This document shows positions 1-8,383 of a stretch of 64,000 bases of DNA, piece by piece. A program made the position numbers and the translations under genes. The notes beneath the pieces were generated by a model, which did not search any database, had not been told where the DNA came from, and was given only the letters and a program-made list of their open reading frames with translations. Position 1 is the stretch's first letter. Each line of letters starts with the position of its first letter. The stretch covers positions 28,346 to 92,345 of the forward strand of contig JAUZPB010000002.1 of assembly GCA_030706145.1 (NCBI GenBank). The letters run 5' to 3'. The stretch is from Bacteroidota bacterium. Its GTDB lineage: Bacteria; Bacteroidota; Ignavibacteria; Ignavibacteriales; SURF-24.

Positions 1-116
1 TCATTATTTTGAGCCCAAGAAGTAATAGATGAACTAATAAGGATTGACAATAAAAGGAGAATAGTTAGGACCAAGTTTTCATGTATTTTACCAATCTTTC
101 CAGAAACGGTTCTCAT
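1..116 (-). CDS. Exported protein, N-terminal fragment
   Basis: The window edge cuts this minus-strand gene; only about 38 codons from the ATG (114-116) are visible. They encode a lysine/histidine-containing N-region, a long hydrophobic core rich in Leu, Ile and Ser, and a likely signal-peptidase site after SSSITSWAQ, so the product is probably exported. No function can be read from so short a piece. The Shine-Dalgarno sequence is not obvious. It lies downstream of the response regulator in the same direction, 241 bases away, so it may have its own promoter. Confidence 0.5.
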   Translation of the reverse strand, partial: MRTVSGKIGKIHENLVLTILLLLSILISSSITSWAQNN

Positions 117-225
117 ATAGTATTAAATTTTAAGGGATTCTCAGTTAAAAAATAAAAAATAATCTCATCAGGTAAGTCATCTAGAAGTAATTAATTGTAA
201 AAAATTGTCACAAGACTCAATTTAT

Positions 226-254
226 TTGACACTCCTCTCTAAAGGAAGTATATA
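226..254 (+). promoter_or_regulatory. Near-consensus sigma-70-like promoter facing an opposite-strand gene
   Basis: TTGACA (226-231), 17-base spacer, TATATA (249-254). The match is excellent, but no plus-strand gene follows; transcription would run into the 3' end of the response regulator gene as antisense. It may drive a small or antisense RNA, or be chance in AT-rich DNA. Confidence 0.4.
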
Positions 255-357
255 AAACATTCCCGAATAGAGTATAATAGACCATTAAAGAAATAGAGAG
301 AGAAAAAAACAGACTAAAATATCAAAAAGAGAAAAGACTCTAACTTTCCTAAAAGCC

Positions 358-1059
358 CTAACTTTCCAGGAGCTTATATCCAATACCATGGACAGTCAAA
401 ATAATCTGCGGATGATTTGGATCCTTCTCAATTTTCTGTCTTAGTTTTAGAATAAAGTTATCCACAGTTCTCGTTGTTGGATTTTCCTCATATCCCCAGA
501 TTTCTTTAAGCAGATCATCCCGGCTAACAGTCTTATTTCTATGTTCATAAAGGAACTTTAGAATTTCAAATTCTTTGTGTGACATCTGAACCTGATCACC
601 ATCAGAAAAAGCATTATAAGTAGAGAAACATACATCAATTTTCCCTATTTTTACTGTCGTAGAGGTCTTTTCACTGACTTGATTAGAAGAGACTAATTCG
701 CCGCGTCTTAAGACAGCTTTAATGCGAGCCAGCAATTCTCTTAAGCTAAAGGGTTTTGTAATATAATCATCGGCCCCCAGTTCAAGTCCCAGAACCTTAT
801 CAATTTCTTCACCTTTAGCCGTAAGCAGAATAATGGGAGTGGTTATTCCGTTTCTTCTTGCAGATTTACATATATCAAATCCCGACATATTCGGAAGCAT
901 TACGTCAAGGAGTACAAGGTTATAGCTATTTTCAAGTATCTTCTTCAAACCGCTATTTCCCTCTTCTGCAAAGTCAACTTCATAGCCTTCGAATTCGAGA
1001 TTATCGCGCAGCCCCAAACGCATATTGGGTTCATCTTCGACGATTAATATTCTACTCAT
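358..1059 (-). CDS. OmpR-family response regulator
   Basis: Two-component response regulator of 233 residues. Residues 1-120 form the receiver domain with acidic pocket VEDE, phospho-acceptor Asp52 (LLDVMLPNMSG) and the conserved Lys in ITKPFSLREL. Residues about 135-232 form an OmpR/PhoB winged helix (GYEENPTTRTVDNFI, then HGIGYKLLES). It follows the histidine kinase gene with an ATGA overlap, so the two are translated together and surely form a cognate pair. The signal and regulon cannot be told from the sequence. Confidence 0.95.
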   Translation of the reverse strand: MSRILIVEDEPNMRLGLRDNLEFEGYEVDFAEEGNSGLKKILENSYNLVLLDVMLPNMSGFDICKSARRNGITTPIILLTAKGEEIDKVLGLELGADDYITKPFSLRELLARIKAVLRRGELVSSNQVSEKTSTTVKIGKIDVCFSTYNAFSDGDQVQMSHKEFEILKFLYEHRNKTVSRDDLLKEIWGYEENPTTRTVDNFILKLRQKIEKDPNHPQIILTVHGIGYKLLES

Positions 1060-2681
1060 TTTTTCTCCATGGAAATACTATCATTATTTAGATTAAAATT
1101 AAGGCGGAATGTACTACCCTTTCCCGGAGTACTGAAAAGACTTATACTCCCTTTATGAGCTTCCATAATATGCTTGACCAAAGTCAGCCCTAGGCCAGTC
1201 CCTTTAGTATTATGAATATCACCGCTAGTAACCCTGTAAAATTTTTCAAAAATTCTTTTTTGATTTTCTGCTGAAATACCAATTCCTTCGTCTTTAACTT
1301 CTATAAAAACAGAATCATTAGACTGAGCTGTTTTAATATTGATCACTTTTTTATCTTTACTGTACTTAGCGGCATTATCGATAAGGTTTATTACTGCTTC
1401 ACTAATAGCTTCGCTATCTGCTCTGAGCAGAGGCAGGCTCTCATCCGGTTCAAAAGTAAAGACAAAGCCATTATTTTGCATATGGAAGTTATACGTATTA
1501 TATATCTTTTGAATAATTTCATTTATGTCGACAATGTCAAAATTATACTTTCTCTTTCCAGCTTCAATTTGAGAGAAGCTCAAAATTTTATTTACAATTC
1601 TGCTTAGGCGGCTAGCCTCCTGGCTTATGATCCCGTAGTACTCCTTTTTCCGGTCCTCCGACCTAACGCGGCCCATTTCAAGTGTCTCAGAAAACATACT
1701 AATAAGAGCCAGTGGTGTTCTCAGTTCATGAGAGACATTTGAGACGAAATCTGATTTGATCTGTGCAAGTTGAATCTCCTGTCTAATATTCCTAAATACG
1801 AACCAAACACCAGCAATCAGTACCAAATTAAGTATTATTATGAGAACAAGGCTCACATAATATCTTGATTTTACAAGGCTCTGAATGGTGGTTCCTTTTA
1901 AGACAATACTTAAGTTAAAGGAAGGCAAAAGCCAAAGCTGCTTTTTAAGGCTGATCTCCCTAGCTGAAGTAGATTCAGTAATATAAACCCTTTGATTATT
2001 TTCACCTCTCATTACAGAGATAATGAATTTCCCCTGGGAGACTTCCTGCAGTTTGGGTCCTAAAGTTCTTCTAATAAAATTAATAGGATCTACAAACATC
2101 CCACATATCCTAGGCTGTTTATCTTCGTTGTCAAGGAGAAATATGAGCAGTATAGAGTTATCAGAAAGGTTAGTCTGTACAGATTCTATTTTTCTATATC
2201 CACCACGCCTGTAAGTATAGAGCCTAATTATTTTATTTGTATTATTTCTGACTAAAGATTTAACAGCAGATCTAAACTTAGCATCTTCAGGTGCGCCATC
2301 ATTTTCAAAGGATATCTTTTTAATTTCTGGTGAAGGCGGGGAAAAAATCCTCAGATTCTCCAATTTGAGGTCATCTACAATAAAGATTTGTTTTATTGGA
2401 TTTTCCCTCTGAAGTTTACTTAGCTCATCAGCAAATTGCTCTGGTCTAAGGGTTTCGAGAACAGAGTTAATATTGATCTTATTAGTCCAGCTGCTTACAA
2501 CGTCTTCAGAAAACTGGTTAACCGAATATAGAATAGCATCGAGCTGATTATTATATATTTCCTCAATTACCTTTTCACTGGATGATAAACTGCCTATCTC
2601 ATAAATTGAAAAAAAGGCAGCAGGCAGCAGGATAATAATAATTAGGATTATACCAATCCTTTTTAGAGGTTTTACCATCAT
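1056..2681 (-). CDS. Membrane sensor histidine kinase
   Basis: 541-residue sensor kinase. An N-terminal membrane helix (about 8-27) and a second one (about 275-298, LVLIIILNLVLIAGVWFVF) flank a periplasmic sensor of about 245 residues that I do not recognise. The cytoplasmic part has a HisKA domain with the phospho-acceptor His in SNVSHELRTPLAL and an HATPase_c domain with N box (NLIDNAAKYS), G1 (VKDEGIGIS) and G2 (GTGLGLTLV). No HAMP or PAS domain is evident between the second helix and HisKA. It is upstream of, and overlaps by four bases, the response regulator it presumably phosphorylates. Confidence 0.95.
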   Translation of the reverse strand: MMVKPLKRIGIILIIIILLPAAFFSIYEIGSLSSSEKVIEEIYNNQLDAILYSVNQFSEDVVSSWTNKININSVLETLRPEQFADELSKLQRENPIKQIFIVDDLKLENLRIFSPPSPEIKKISFENDGAPEDAKFRSAVKSLVRNNTNKIIRLYTYRRGGYRKIESVQTNLSDNSILLIFLLDNEDKQPRICGMFVDPINFIRRTLGPKLQEVSQGKFIISVMRGENNQRVYITESTSAREISLKKQLWLLPSFNLSIVLKGTTIQSLVKSRYYVSLVLIIILNLVLIAGVWFVFRNIRQEIQLAQIKSDFVSNVSHELRTPLALISMFSETLEMGRVRSEDRKKEYYGIISQEASRLSRIVNKILSFSQIEAGKRKYNFDIVDINEIIQKIYNTYNFHMQNNGFVFTFEPDESLPLLRADSEAISEAVINLIDNAAKYSKDKKVINIKTAQSNDSVFIEVKDEGIGISAENQKRIFEKFYRVTSGDIHNTKGTGLGLTLVKHIMEAHKGSISLFSTPGKGSTFRLNFNLNNDSISMEKK

Positions 2682-2778
2682 TCTACATGTTAAAAATAAA
2701 TTTAGGCATCAAATTATTTTATAACTGACGAGATAATCAGCTCAGGAAAAAATAACAAAACAGATTGTGAATGACAAA

Positions 2779-5214
2779 TCATCTTACAAACTCCATATAA
2801 TCCAGAGGGAGAATATAAAGTGGCTGACCATTATGTTCAAATCTGAATTTTATATCGCTAAAGATTTTGTCTTCCTTAATATCAAAGCCCAGAATACTTG
2901 GTTTAAGAAAACTAAGATCGAAAGCAGGCATTTCCGGGTATTGAAGAATCTTTACATTTTTGTCATCAGAAATCTTTGCTTTTACCTTAGCTATATTTAT
3001 TGCATCATTTAGACCGCCAAGCAGATCGACCAAACCATTTTTAAGCCCTGCAGATCCGTCCCATACCCTACCCTGCCCAACAGAGTCGATATATTCCTTA
3101 GTCATATTTCGTCCTAATGCAACTTTAGAGACGAAATCATTATATTCAGCTTTAATTATATGTTCCATTCTCTTTTTTTCAGCAGCATCAAGGTTTCTAT
3201 CAGGAAGGCTTAGACCAATAAAAGGCACAGTTGCTCCGAAGCCAAGGTCAGCGTGCTCTCCTCTTTTTACATAATCAGTTGTAACGCCTAGTTTTTCCTT
3301 CAATGTAATATTATATGCCCAGCCTCCAATTACACCGATTGAGCCTGTAACAGTATTAGGTGCTGCGACTATTGTATCGGCATACATAGATAACCAATAT
3401 CCACCTGAAGCCGCAACAGAGCCTTGAGAGACAATAACAGGTTTTTTCTTTTTGAGTTTTAACATTGCCTCGGCAATATAATCACTTGCCATACCATCAC
3501 CACCCGGGGAATCAACTCTAAAGACAACAGCTTTTATTTTAGGATTATTGGTTACATCTTCGACATCCTTTACCAATTTTCGTGCAGCAATACCTGTGTT
3601 CATATCACAGTTGCCCAAGGCATATATAACTGCTATATAGTTGAATTCACCCCAATGATTATCCTCGGGTAATTTAAACTTTTCAATTGAATTAGTCAGA
3701 GCAATGTCCTTTCCTTCAAGTTTTTTAAGTATCTCTCCGGCATTTTCCCATCTTTGCAGAGTATCAACAAGGTGAAGTTCAAGAGCTTCAGGGGCGATAA
3801 TAATGCCCAAATTGTTAACAATATTATCAAACTGATCATCGGTAATTTTCCTGCTTCTAGTTACATCATTTTTAATGATATTATATATTCCATCAACAAG
3901 CTCTTGTCTTTGTTGCCTGTCAGCATCCGACATTTTCTCACGTCCTAAGTTTTCAAATGCTGATTTATACTTAAAGAAGCGCCATTCTTCAAAACCTATA
4001 CCGATTTTCTCAAGCATACCTTTTATGTAAGTTCTGCCTGTAACTAATCCCTGGAACAAAATCATTCCCTGTGGGTCCAGGACAATTTTGTCAGCTACAG
4101 AAGCAAAATGATATAAATCCAAAGAAGGTCTCTCTAAGAAAATGACAACTTTTTTCCCAGACTTTTTGAATTGCAGGATTGCTTCTCTTAGCTCCCATAA
4201 CTTTTCTCTGTCGGAGGACAGTTCAGTTGCATTTAAGGCAATTCCTGAAATATCAGGGTCATCCTTTGCTGCATTGATCTGACTAAGCAGATCGAAAAGA
4301 GTACTAGAATTGTCAAAAAATCTAAAGCGCCTATATTTCACATCGCTAAGTGTCAGATTTAGATAGTTATTACTTTTGGTTGAAAAATTCCGGGTAAAGT
4401 TTCTATCATACGAGCCAAGTCTTATTCCATAGGTATTGAATGCATATTTTTGATCTTTGTCAAAATGAGACTGAGAGTGGAGAGTTAAGTTGCCCAATCC
4501 AATCTCCAGACCAGCTGTAAATGATTTAGTATCAAAATATCTTCCAGTCAGACGCAATCCTGGTATCAGTTCCAAAGCTGCACCAGCACTCCAGAAATTC
4601 CTCTCATATTTTCTTCCGTAAAAAGAGGCAATTGACATATCTCCAAAGATGCTAAGCAATTCATTTCCAAGAGGTCTAATTGCAAGATCCAGATATATAG
4701 AGTGAGAATTTTCTGTAAGAGCTGTAATACCATTTAATCCTGCAGAAACATATTTTGAAGGTCTAAGAAGAAAACCAAGAGTCAAGATATCAGTCCTGTT
4801 AAAGTCAGCTATATCTGAGTTTGACCATCCATATGAAAGTCCTGTACTAAAGCTGCGATCCCCCACTGCAAGTGACAATTTATAATTAGCAATTGTCCCT
4901 GCAGAATATTTTCGATGGATCATACCAAAGCCTATGTTTGATATAGAGGAAAACAGCCCCCAGTTATTGAACTCCCTGAATTTGCCGGAATGATCTTTCC
5001 ATGCAAAAAGCATATTAAATCCTTCTGAATAGTTTAAGAGTGCAGGATTTTCATATCCATATAAGCCATAGCCCATCGCTCCTGGAGAAGTCAGAAGAAA
5101 GTCATTTTGCAGGAATGTCTGAAATGTATTAGGCTGTGCAGAAAGAGACTTTAGAGGAGCACACAGCACAAATAAAAAAAAGGTAAAATTCATCAATGAA
5201 ACATACTTTTTCAT
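2779..5214 (-). CDS. sppA: SppA protease fused to an N-terminal barrel-like region
   Basis: 811 residues from the ATG at 5214, chosen because GGAG lies 7 bases upstream and a signal peptide follows; the frame stays open further upstream but without a ribosome site. The C-terminal half is a tandem ClpP-fold SppA (signal peptide peptidase, S49): the general-base Lys is about 417 (FFKYKSAFENL) and the nucleophile Ser about 603 (SVAASGGYW), the two-domain arrangement of the E. coli enzyme. Residues about 30-280 are instead Gly/aromatic alternating strands (e.g. LSLAVGDRSFSTGLSYGW) resembling an outer-membrane beta-barrel. The usual N-terminal membrane anchor of SppA is replaced by the signal peptide. 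The family is secure; the barrel reading is inference. Confidence 0.88.
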   Translation of the reverse strand: MKKYVSLMNFTFFLFVLCAPLKSLSAQPNTFQTFLQNDFLLTSPGAMGYGLYGYENPALLNYSEGFNMLFAWKDHSGKFREFNNWGLFSSISNIGFGMIHRKYSAGTIANYKLSLAVGDRSFSTGLSYGWSNSDIADFNRTDILTLGFLLRPSKYVSAGLNGITALTENSHSIYLDLAIRPLGNELLSIFGDMSIASFYGRKYERNFWSAGAALELIPGLRLTGRYFDTKSFTAGLEIGLGNLTLHSQSHFDKDQKYAFNTYGIRLGSYDRNFTRNFSTKSNNYLNLTLSDVKYRRFRFFDNSSTLFDLLSQINAAKDDPDISGIALNATELSSDREKLWELREAILQFKKSGKKVVIFLERPSLDLYHFASVADKIVLDPQGMILFQGLVTGRTYIKGMLEKIGIGFEEWRFFKYKSAFENLGREKMSDADRQQRQELVDGIYNIIKNDVTRSRKITDDQFDNIVNNLGIIIAPEALELHLVDTLQRWENAGEILKKLEGKDIALTNSIEKFKLPEDNHWGEFNYIAVIYALGNCDMNTGIAARKLVKDVEDVTNNPKIKAVVFRVDSPGGDGMASDYIAEAMLKLKKKKPVIVSQGSVAASGGYWLSMYADTIVAAPNTVTGSIGVIGGWAYNITLKEKLGVTTDYVKRGEHADLGFGATVPFIGLSLPDRNLDAAEKKRMEHIIKAEYNDFVSKVALGRNMTKEYIDSVGQGRVWDGSAGLKNGLVDLLGGLNDAINIAKVKAKISDDKNVKILQYPEMPAFDLSFLKPSILGFDIKEDKIFSDIKFRFEHNGQPLYILPLDYMEFVR

Positions 5215-5376
5215 TTTACAACTCCGGTTTTCAATAGTATAATCAGTATTAAAAATACCGAAAATGGAAAAAGCAATCAGCTTTAAAATTACACAAAGCA
5301 AAAAAAATATTTTCATTTTGTGCATCTTAATTTGTAACTTATTAAGAAATAATGACAATCTTTGGAGGAAAATTCC

Positions 5377-5976
5377 TTGAAAACTCTGATAGATAAATCC
5401 GAGGCAAGAAAAACTGTTCTTCAAAGGAAAAGGAACATAAGCAGTGAAGAAATATCATCAAAGACGCAGAAGATAATAAAAAGGCTTGCTGCAACAGATG
5501 ATTTTGTTTATGCTAATAAGATCCATATTTATATTTCGAATAAGACTGGTGAAGTCGACACACGAAAAGTAATTGATTTTGCCCTTGGATGGGGTAAGCA
5601 AATAATCCTGCCAAAATTTTTCAAAGAACTTAGAACTTTTCGTAGATTCCAGTTTACCGGATGGGATGATCTGGTAAAAAATCAGGACGGATATTTAGAA
5701 CCGAAGCTAAGTGTAGATGAAGATTTATCTGATATTGATCTTTTCATAGTGCCTGCGGTCGCAATTTCGAGTCTTGGACAAAGGGTTGGGCAAGGTGGAG
5801 GGCACTATGACAGGCTTTTAAGAAAGGCGTATGCTCCCAAATATGTATTAGCTTTTGAATTTCAAGTTTTTGACAATATAGAGACCGATCTTCATGATGT
5901 AAGAGTAGATAAGATCATAACTGAGCGCCGGACTGTAAATACAAGAGAAAATCTGAATTTCTCATGGAATAGCTAA
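5377..5976 (+). CDS. 5-formyltetrahydrofolate cyclo-ligase
   Basis: Converts 5-formyl-THF to 5,10-methenyl-THF with ATP hydrolysis in the cytoplasm. The signature GQGGGHYDRLL near residue 145 matches the family's substrate/nucleotide loop, and the N-terminal basic stretch ARKTVLQRKRN corresponds to the usual R/K-rich first helix. 199 residues is normal. Start: TTG at 5377, because GGAGG (5364-5368) sits 8 bases upstream; an earlier in-frame TTG at 5362 overlaps that ribosome site. The gene is transcribed divergently from sppA across a 162-base AT-rich gap that must hold both promoters. Confidence 0.9.
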   Translation: MKTLIDKSEARKTVLQRKRNISSEEISSKTQKIIKRLAATDDFVYANKIHIYISNKTGEVDTRKVIDFALGWGKQIILPKFFKELRTFRRFQFTGWDDLVKNQDGYLEPKLSVDEDLSDIDLFIVPAVAISSLGQRVGQGGGHYDRLLRKAYAPKYVLAFEFQVFDNIETDLHDVRVDKIITERRTVNTRENLNFSWNS

Positions 5977-6055
5977 GGCTTGAGGTTATTACTTAATAAA
6001 TTATCTAACCGGAAATGGTCTCTCAAAAGGGAAGGAGTATCCAAATCAAGTTTAT

Positions 6056-8248
6056 TTATCTAACAAGAAGCATTTTTTTAGTTTTAAAAAATTTTCCAGC
6101 TCGTAAGCTATAAAAATATACGCCACTACTAAAGTTTTCGGCATGAAACATTATTTCGTATCTACCAGCTGATTGCTCTTCTTTTACAAGTGTAGTAATC
6201 TCTCTTCCTAAAGCATCATATATTTTTAATTCAACCTGTGATCTTTCTGGCAGCTCATAACCAATTACAGTCGATGGATTAAAAGGGTTGGGATAATTAT
6301 TCGACAGAGCAAATTCAGATGGAACAATCTTTTGCCTTTTCTCTTCGACAAAGTTTTTATTACCGATAAGCAGTACCATTTCTGATTTTTCATGCAAGGG
6401 ACTAATCATTACTATTGGGTTTTCCTTTAGGTCATATAATTTCCCATGAGTGCCATCTAACAGGCATATTTCATAATCCTGAAAGTCACTCATGCCAGAA
6501 AACATAAGAGTTGCCTCTTTACCTGTCAGGTTCTTTAGATTTAGCTTGTACTGCTGGCCTTCGTTTATAGAAGGGCGGCTATCGATGAACAGATTCTTGT
6601 AAGGTGTTTTCAAGGCATCATTATAAATAGAAATACTTAGTTCCGAAAAGTCTGAAGGAGGGATAAAGTAATCAAATTGGTCGAAGCTATCATCGGAGCC
6701 CTGTTTAACTGAGGCATAAGCTGATGAATATTCTTTATCAAAAAGCTGAAGAGATATTTTTATACTTTTTTCAAGTTTAATATTATTTTCCTTAGCAATT
6801 TTACCCAGTGTACCTGGAAGTGGTATCTTCAAGGCTGAAAGGTTATTTATGTTATTATAATAATACCCTTCATAAGGCTGCATTGTTGTAGGATTTGACC
6901 AAGAACCTGTCCAGGCATAAATCAGTTCATTATTAGCAAGTCCGTTAACAGTCTTAATATCATTCCAGCTGACCTCGGAATTGAAAGGATCGGCAATAAG
7001 ATTCCATCCCTCATGAAGGCTAATAAAGTAGCCATTAACAAGACTTGAAGAGACGCTATTTACCTGTTGATTAATGGAAAATGGATTTCTGCTTAAAGCC
7101 CAAAAAGCCTTGCCTGGTTTGAATATAAAATCGCTGGAATTATTATATTCAACAAGATAATTTTCAGTTTTGCCATTGTCATAAAAAATATCCCAATCCT
7201 TTTTCTGCTCTCCGGCATTATTCATCAGTTGCCCGGCCAAGATACTTACATCACCCGGAAGACTAACAATTCTATAGCTAGAACTTAGCTTTGGATCCCC
7301 AAACGAATAAGATTTGTTCAATGTAAAGCTTACAGGCGTATTGTTAATAGAGCCAACTTCATAGCCAAAGAGAAGGTCTTTTTCGGGGCACTGAACAATT
7401 CCGCCAAGAATAAGCTTGCCCTGAACCAAATCATTAGCAAAAAAAAGGCCTCCGGCAAGAGCGCTATCTGTGTATGCAGTAAAATCCTGGTTCACAACCC
7501 TTTTTAGCCCTGTGGGCTTCCATCCCATAATATCGACTTGTGAAATCACCTGTGGATAAGTATAACCTGAAGTTTGTCCAAAGACCCAGAGAAATGGACC
7601 ATTTGGACTAAAGTTATCGAAAGCTGCTCCATAAATGACAGTGGTACCTAAACTATCGTATGGTATATAATCTAATTCTGCACCATTATAATCAATCAGC
7701 GAAACATCTGTTGCAAAATTTCCAATCCAGAATCCCCCTTTACCCTTATCAGCCGTAGGATCAAACGTAATATATCTAATGGAATAAGAAGGTACAATAA
7801 GCCTTCCAACAAGTGACTGCAAAGAGGGGTTTATTTTGAAAATTGTATCAGAATTATTCACAGCATAAACATAATTGCCATCAAAGGTCATTCCCCTTAC
7901 GTTTGAAACTCCATTAATTGTAAAAGTATAAACGCTATCTAAGACTCCACTAGTACCATGCGGGTGAGCGGTCCATCTGTACATTTTACTGCTATTCCAG
8001 TGTGAGGTCCATACCTCTTTCAGGTTTGGGATATAAGTTGCCCCTGCATTGCCCTTATCAGTATTACTTAGAGAGGCATAATATAAAAACTTAATATCCC
8101 AATTACTTTGTGGTTTAGAAATATTATTTGGCACAAAATTATGCAAAGATATATTATGTGGAAGGCTACTGCTCTGAGCCAAAAGAGCTGTAACTGAACA
8201 GCATATGAGAAGAGATATAAAAGCTGCAGATAAAATCAATTTTTTCAT
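6056..8248 (-). CDS. Secreted protein with type IX secretion sorting domain
   Basis: 730 residues with an N-terminal signal peptide (MKKLILSAAFISLLICC...ALLAQ). The C-terminal 85 residues are a type A T9SS sorting domain: NYPNPFNPSTVIGYELP, LKIYDALGREI, SAGRYEIMF, SSGVYFYSL, ending in KKMLLVR. This implies export across the outer membrane by the type IX system and either surface attachment or release. The first 280 residues have repeated short beta motifs (YVYAVNNSDTIFKINPSL, KGGFWIGNFATDVSLIDYNG) suggestive of a beta-propeller; the middle is unrecognised. It lies 135 bases downstream of the caspase gene, same strand, so it may be part of or next to that operon. Confidence 0.88.
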   Translation of the reverse strand: MKKLILSAAFISLLICCSVTALLAQSSSLPHNISLHNFVPNNISKPQSNWDIKFLYYASLSNTDKGNAGATYIPNLKEVWTSHWNSSKMYRWTAHPHGTSGVLDSVYTFTINGVSNVRGMTFDGNYVYAVNNSDTIFKINPSLQSLVGRLIVPSYSIRYITFDPTADKGKGGFWIGNFATDVSLIDYNGAELDYIPYDSLGTTVIYGAAFDNFSPNGPFLWVFGQTSGYTYPQVISQVDIMGWKPTGLKRVVNQDFTAYTDSALAGGLFFANDLVQGKLILGGIVQCPEKDLLFGYEVGSINNTPVSFTLNKSYSFGDPKLSSSYRIVSLPGDVSILAGQLMNNAGEQKKDWDIFYDNGKTENYLVEYNNSSDFIFKPGKAFWALSRNPFSINQQVNSVSSSLVNGYFISLHEGWNLIADPFNSEVSWNDIKTVNGLANNELIYAWTGSWSNPTTMQPYEGYYYNNINNLSALKIPLPGTLGKIAKENNIKLEKSIKISLQLFDKEYSSAYASVKQGSDDSFDQFDYFIPPSDFSELSISIYNDALKTPYKNLFIDSRPSINEGQQYKLNLKNLTGKEATLMFSGMSDFQDYEICLLDGTHGKLYDLKENPIVMISPLHEKSEMVLLIGNKNFVEEKRQKIVPSEFALSNNYPNPFNPSTVIGYELPERSQVELKIYDALGREITTLVKEEQSAGRYEIMFHAENFSSGVYFYSLRAGKFFKTKKMLLVR

Positions 8249-8383
8249 AGCGTCTATTAGTTTTAATACTAAAAATAAATCTCACCCATTTAATAAATTA
8301 TTTTGTCTTTAATAAATTACTTTATCAAAAAATCAGCTTTCTGATTTATACTATTTGAGATAAATAGTTAACTAATAAATTTG

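Noticed and set aside
858..1091. Plus-strand open frame over the response regulator
   Set aside because: It is antisense to a clear gene, without a ribosome site or recognisable domain.
8330..8347. Hairpin AAATCAG/CTGATTT after the caspase gene region
   Set aside because: Only 7 AT-rich pairs and no T-tract on the minus strand, so it is not a convincing terminator; it lies between the T9SS gene and the caspase gene.
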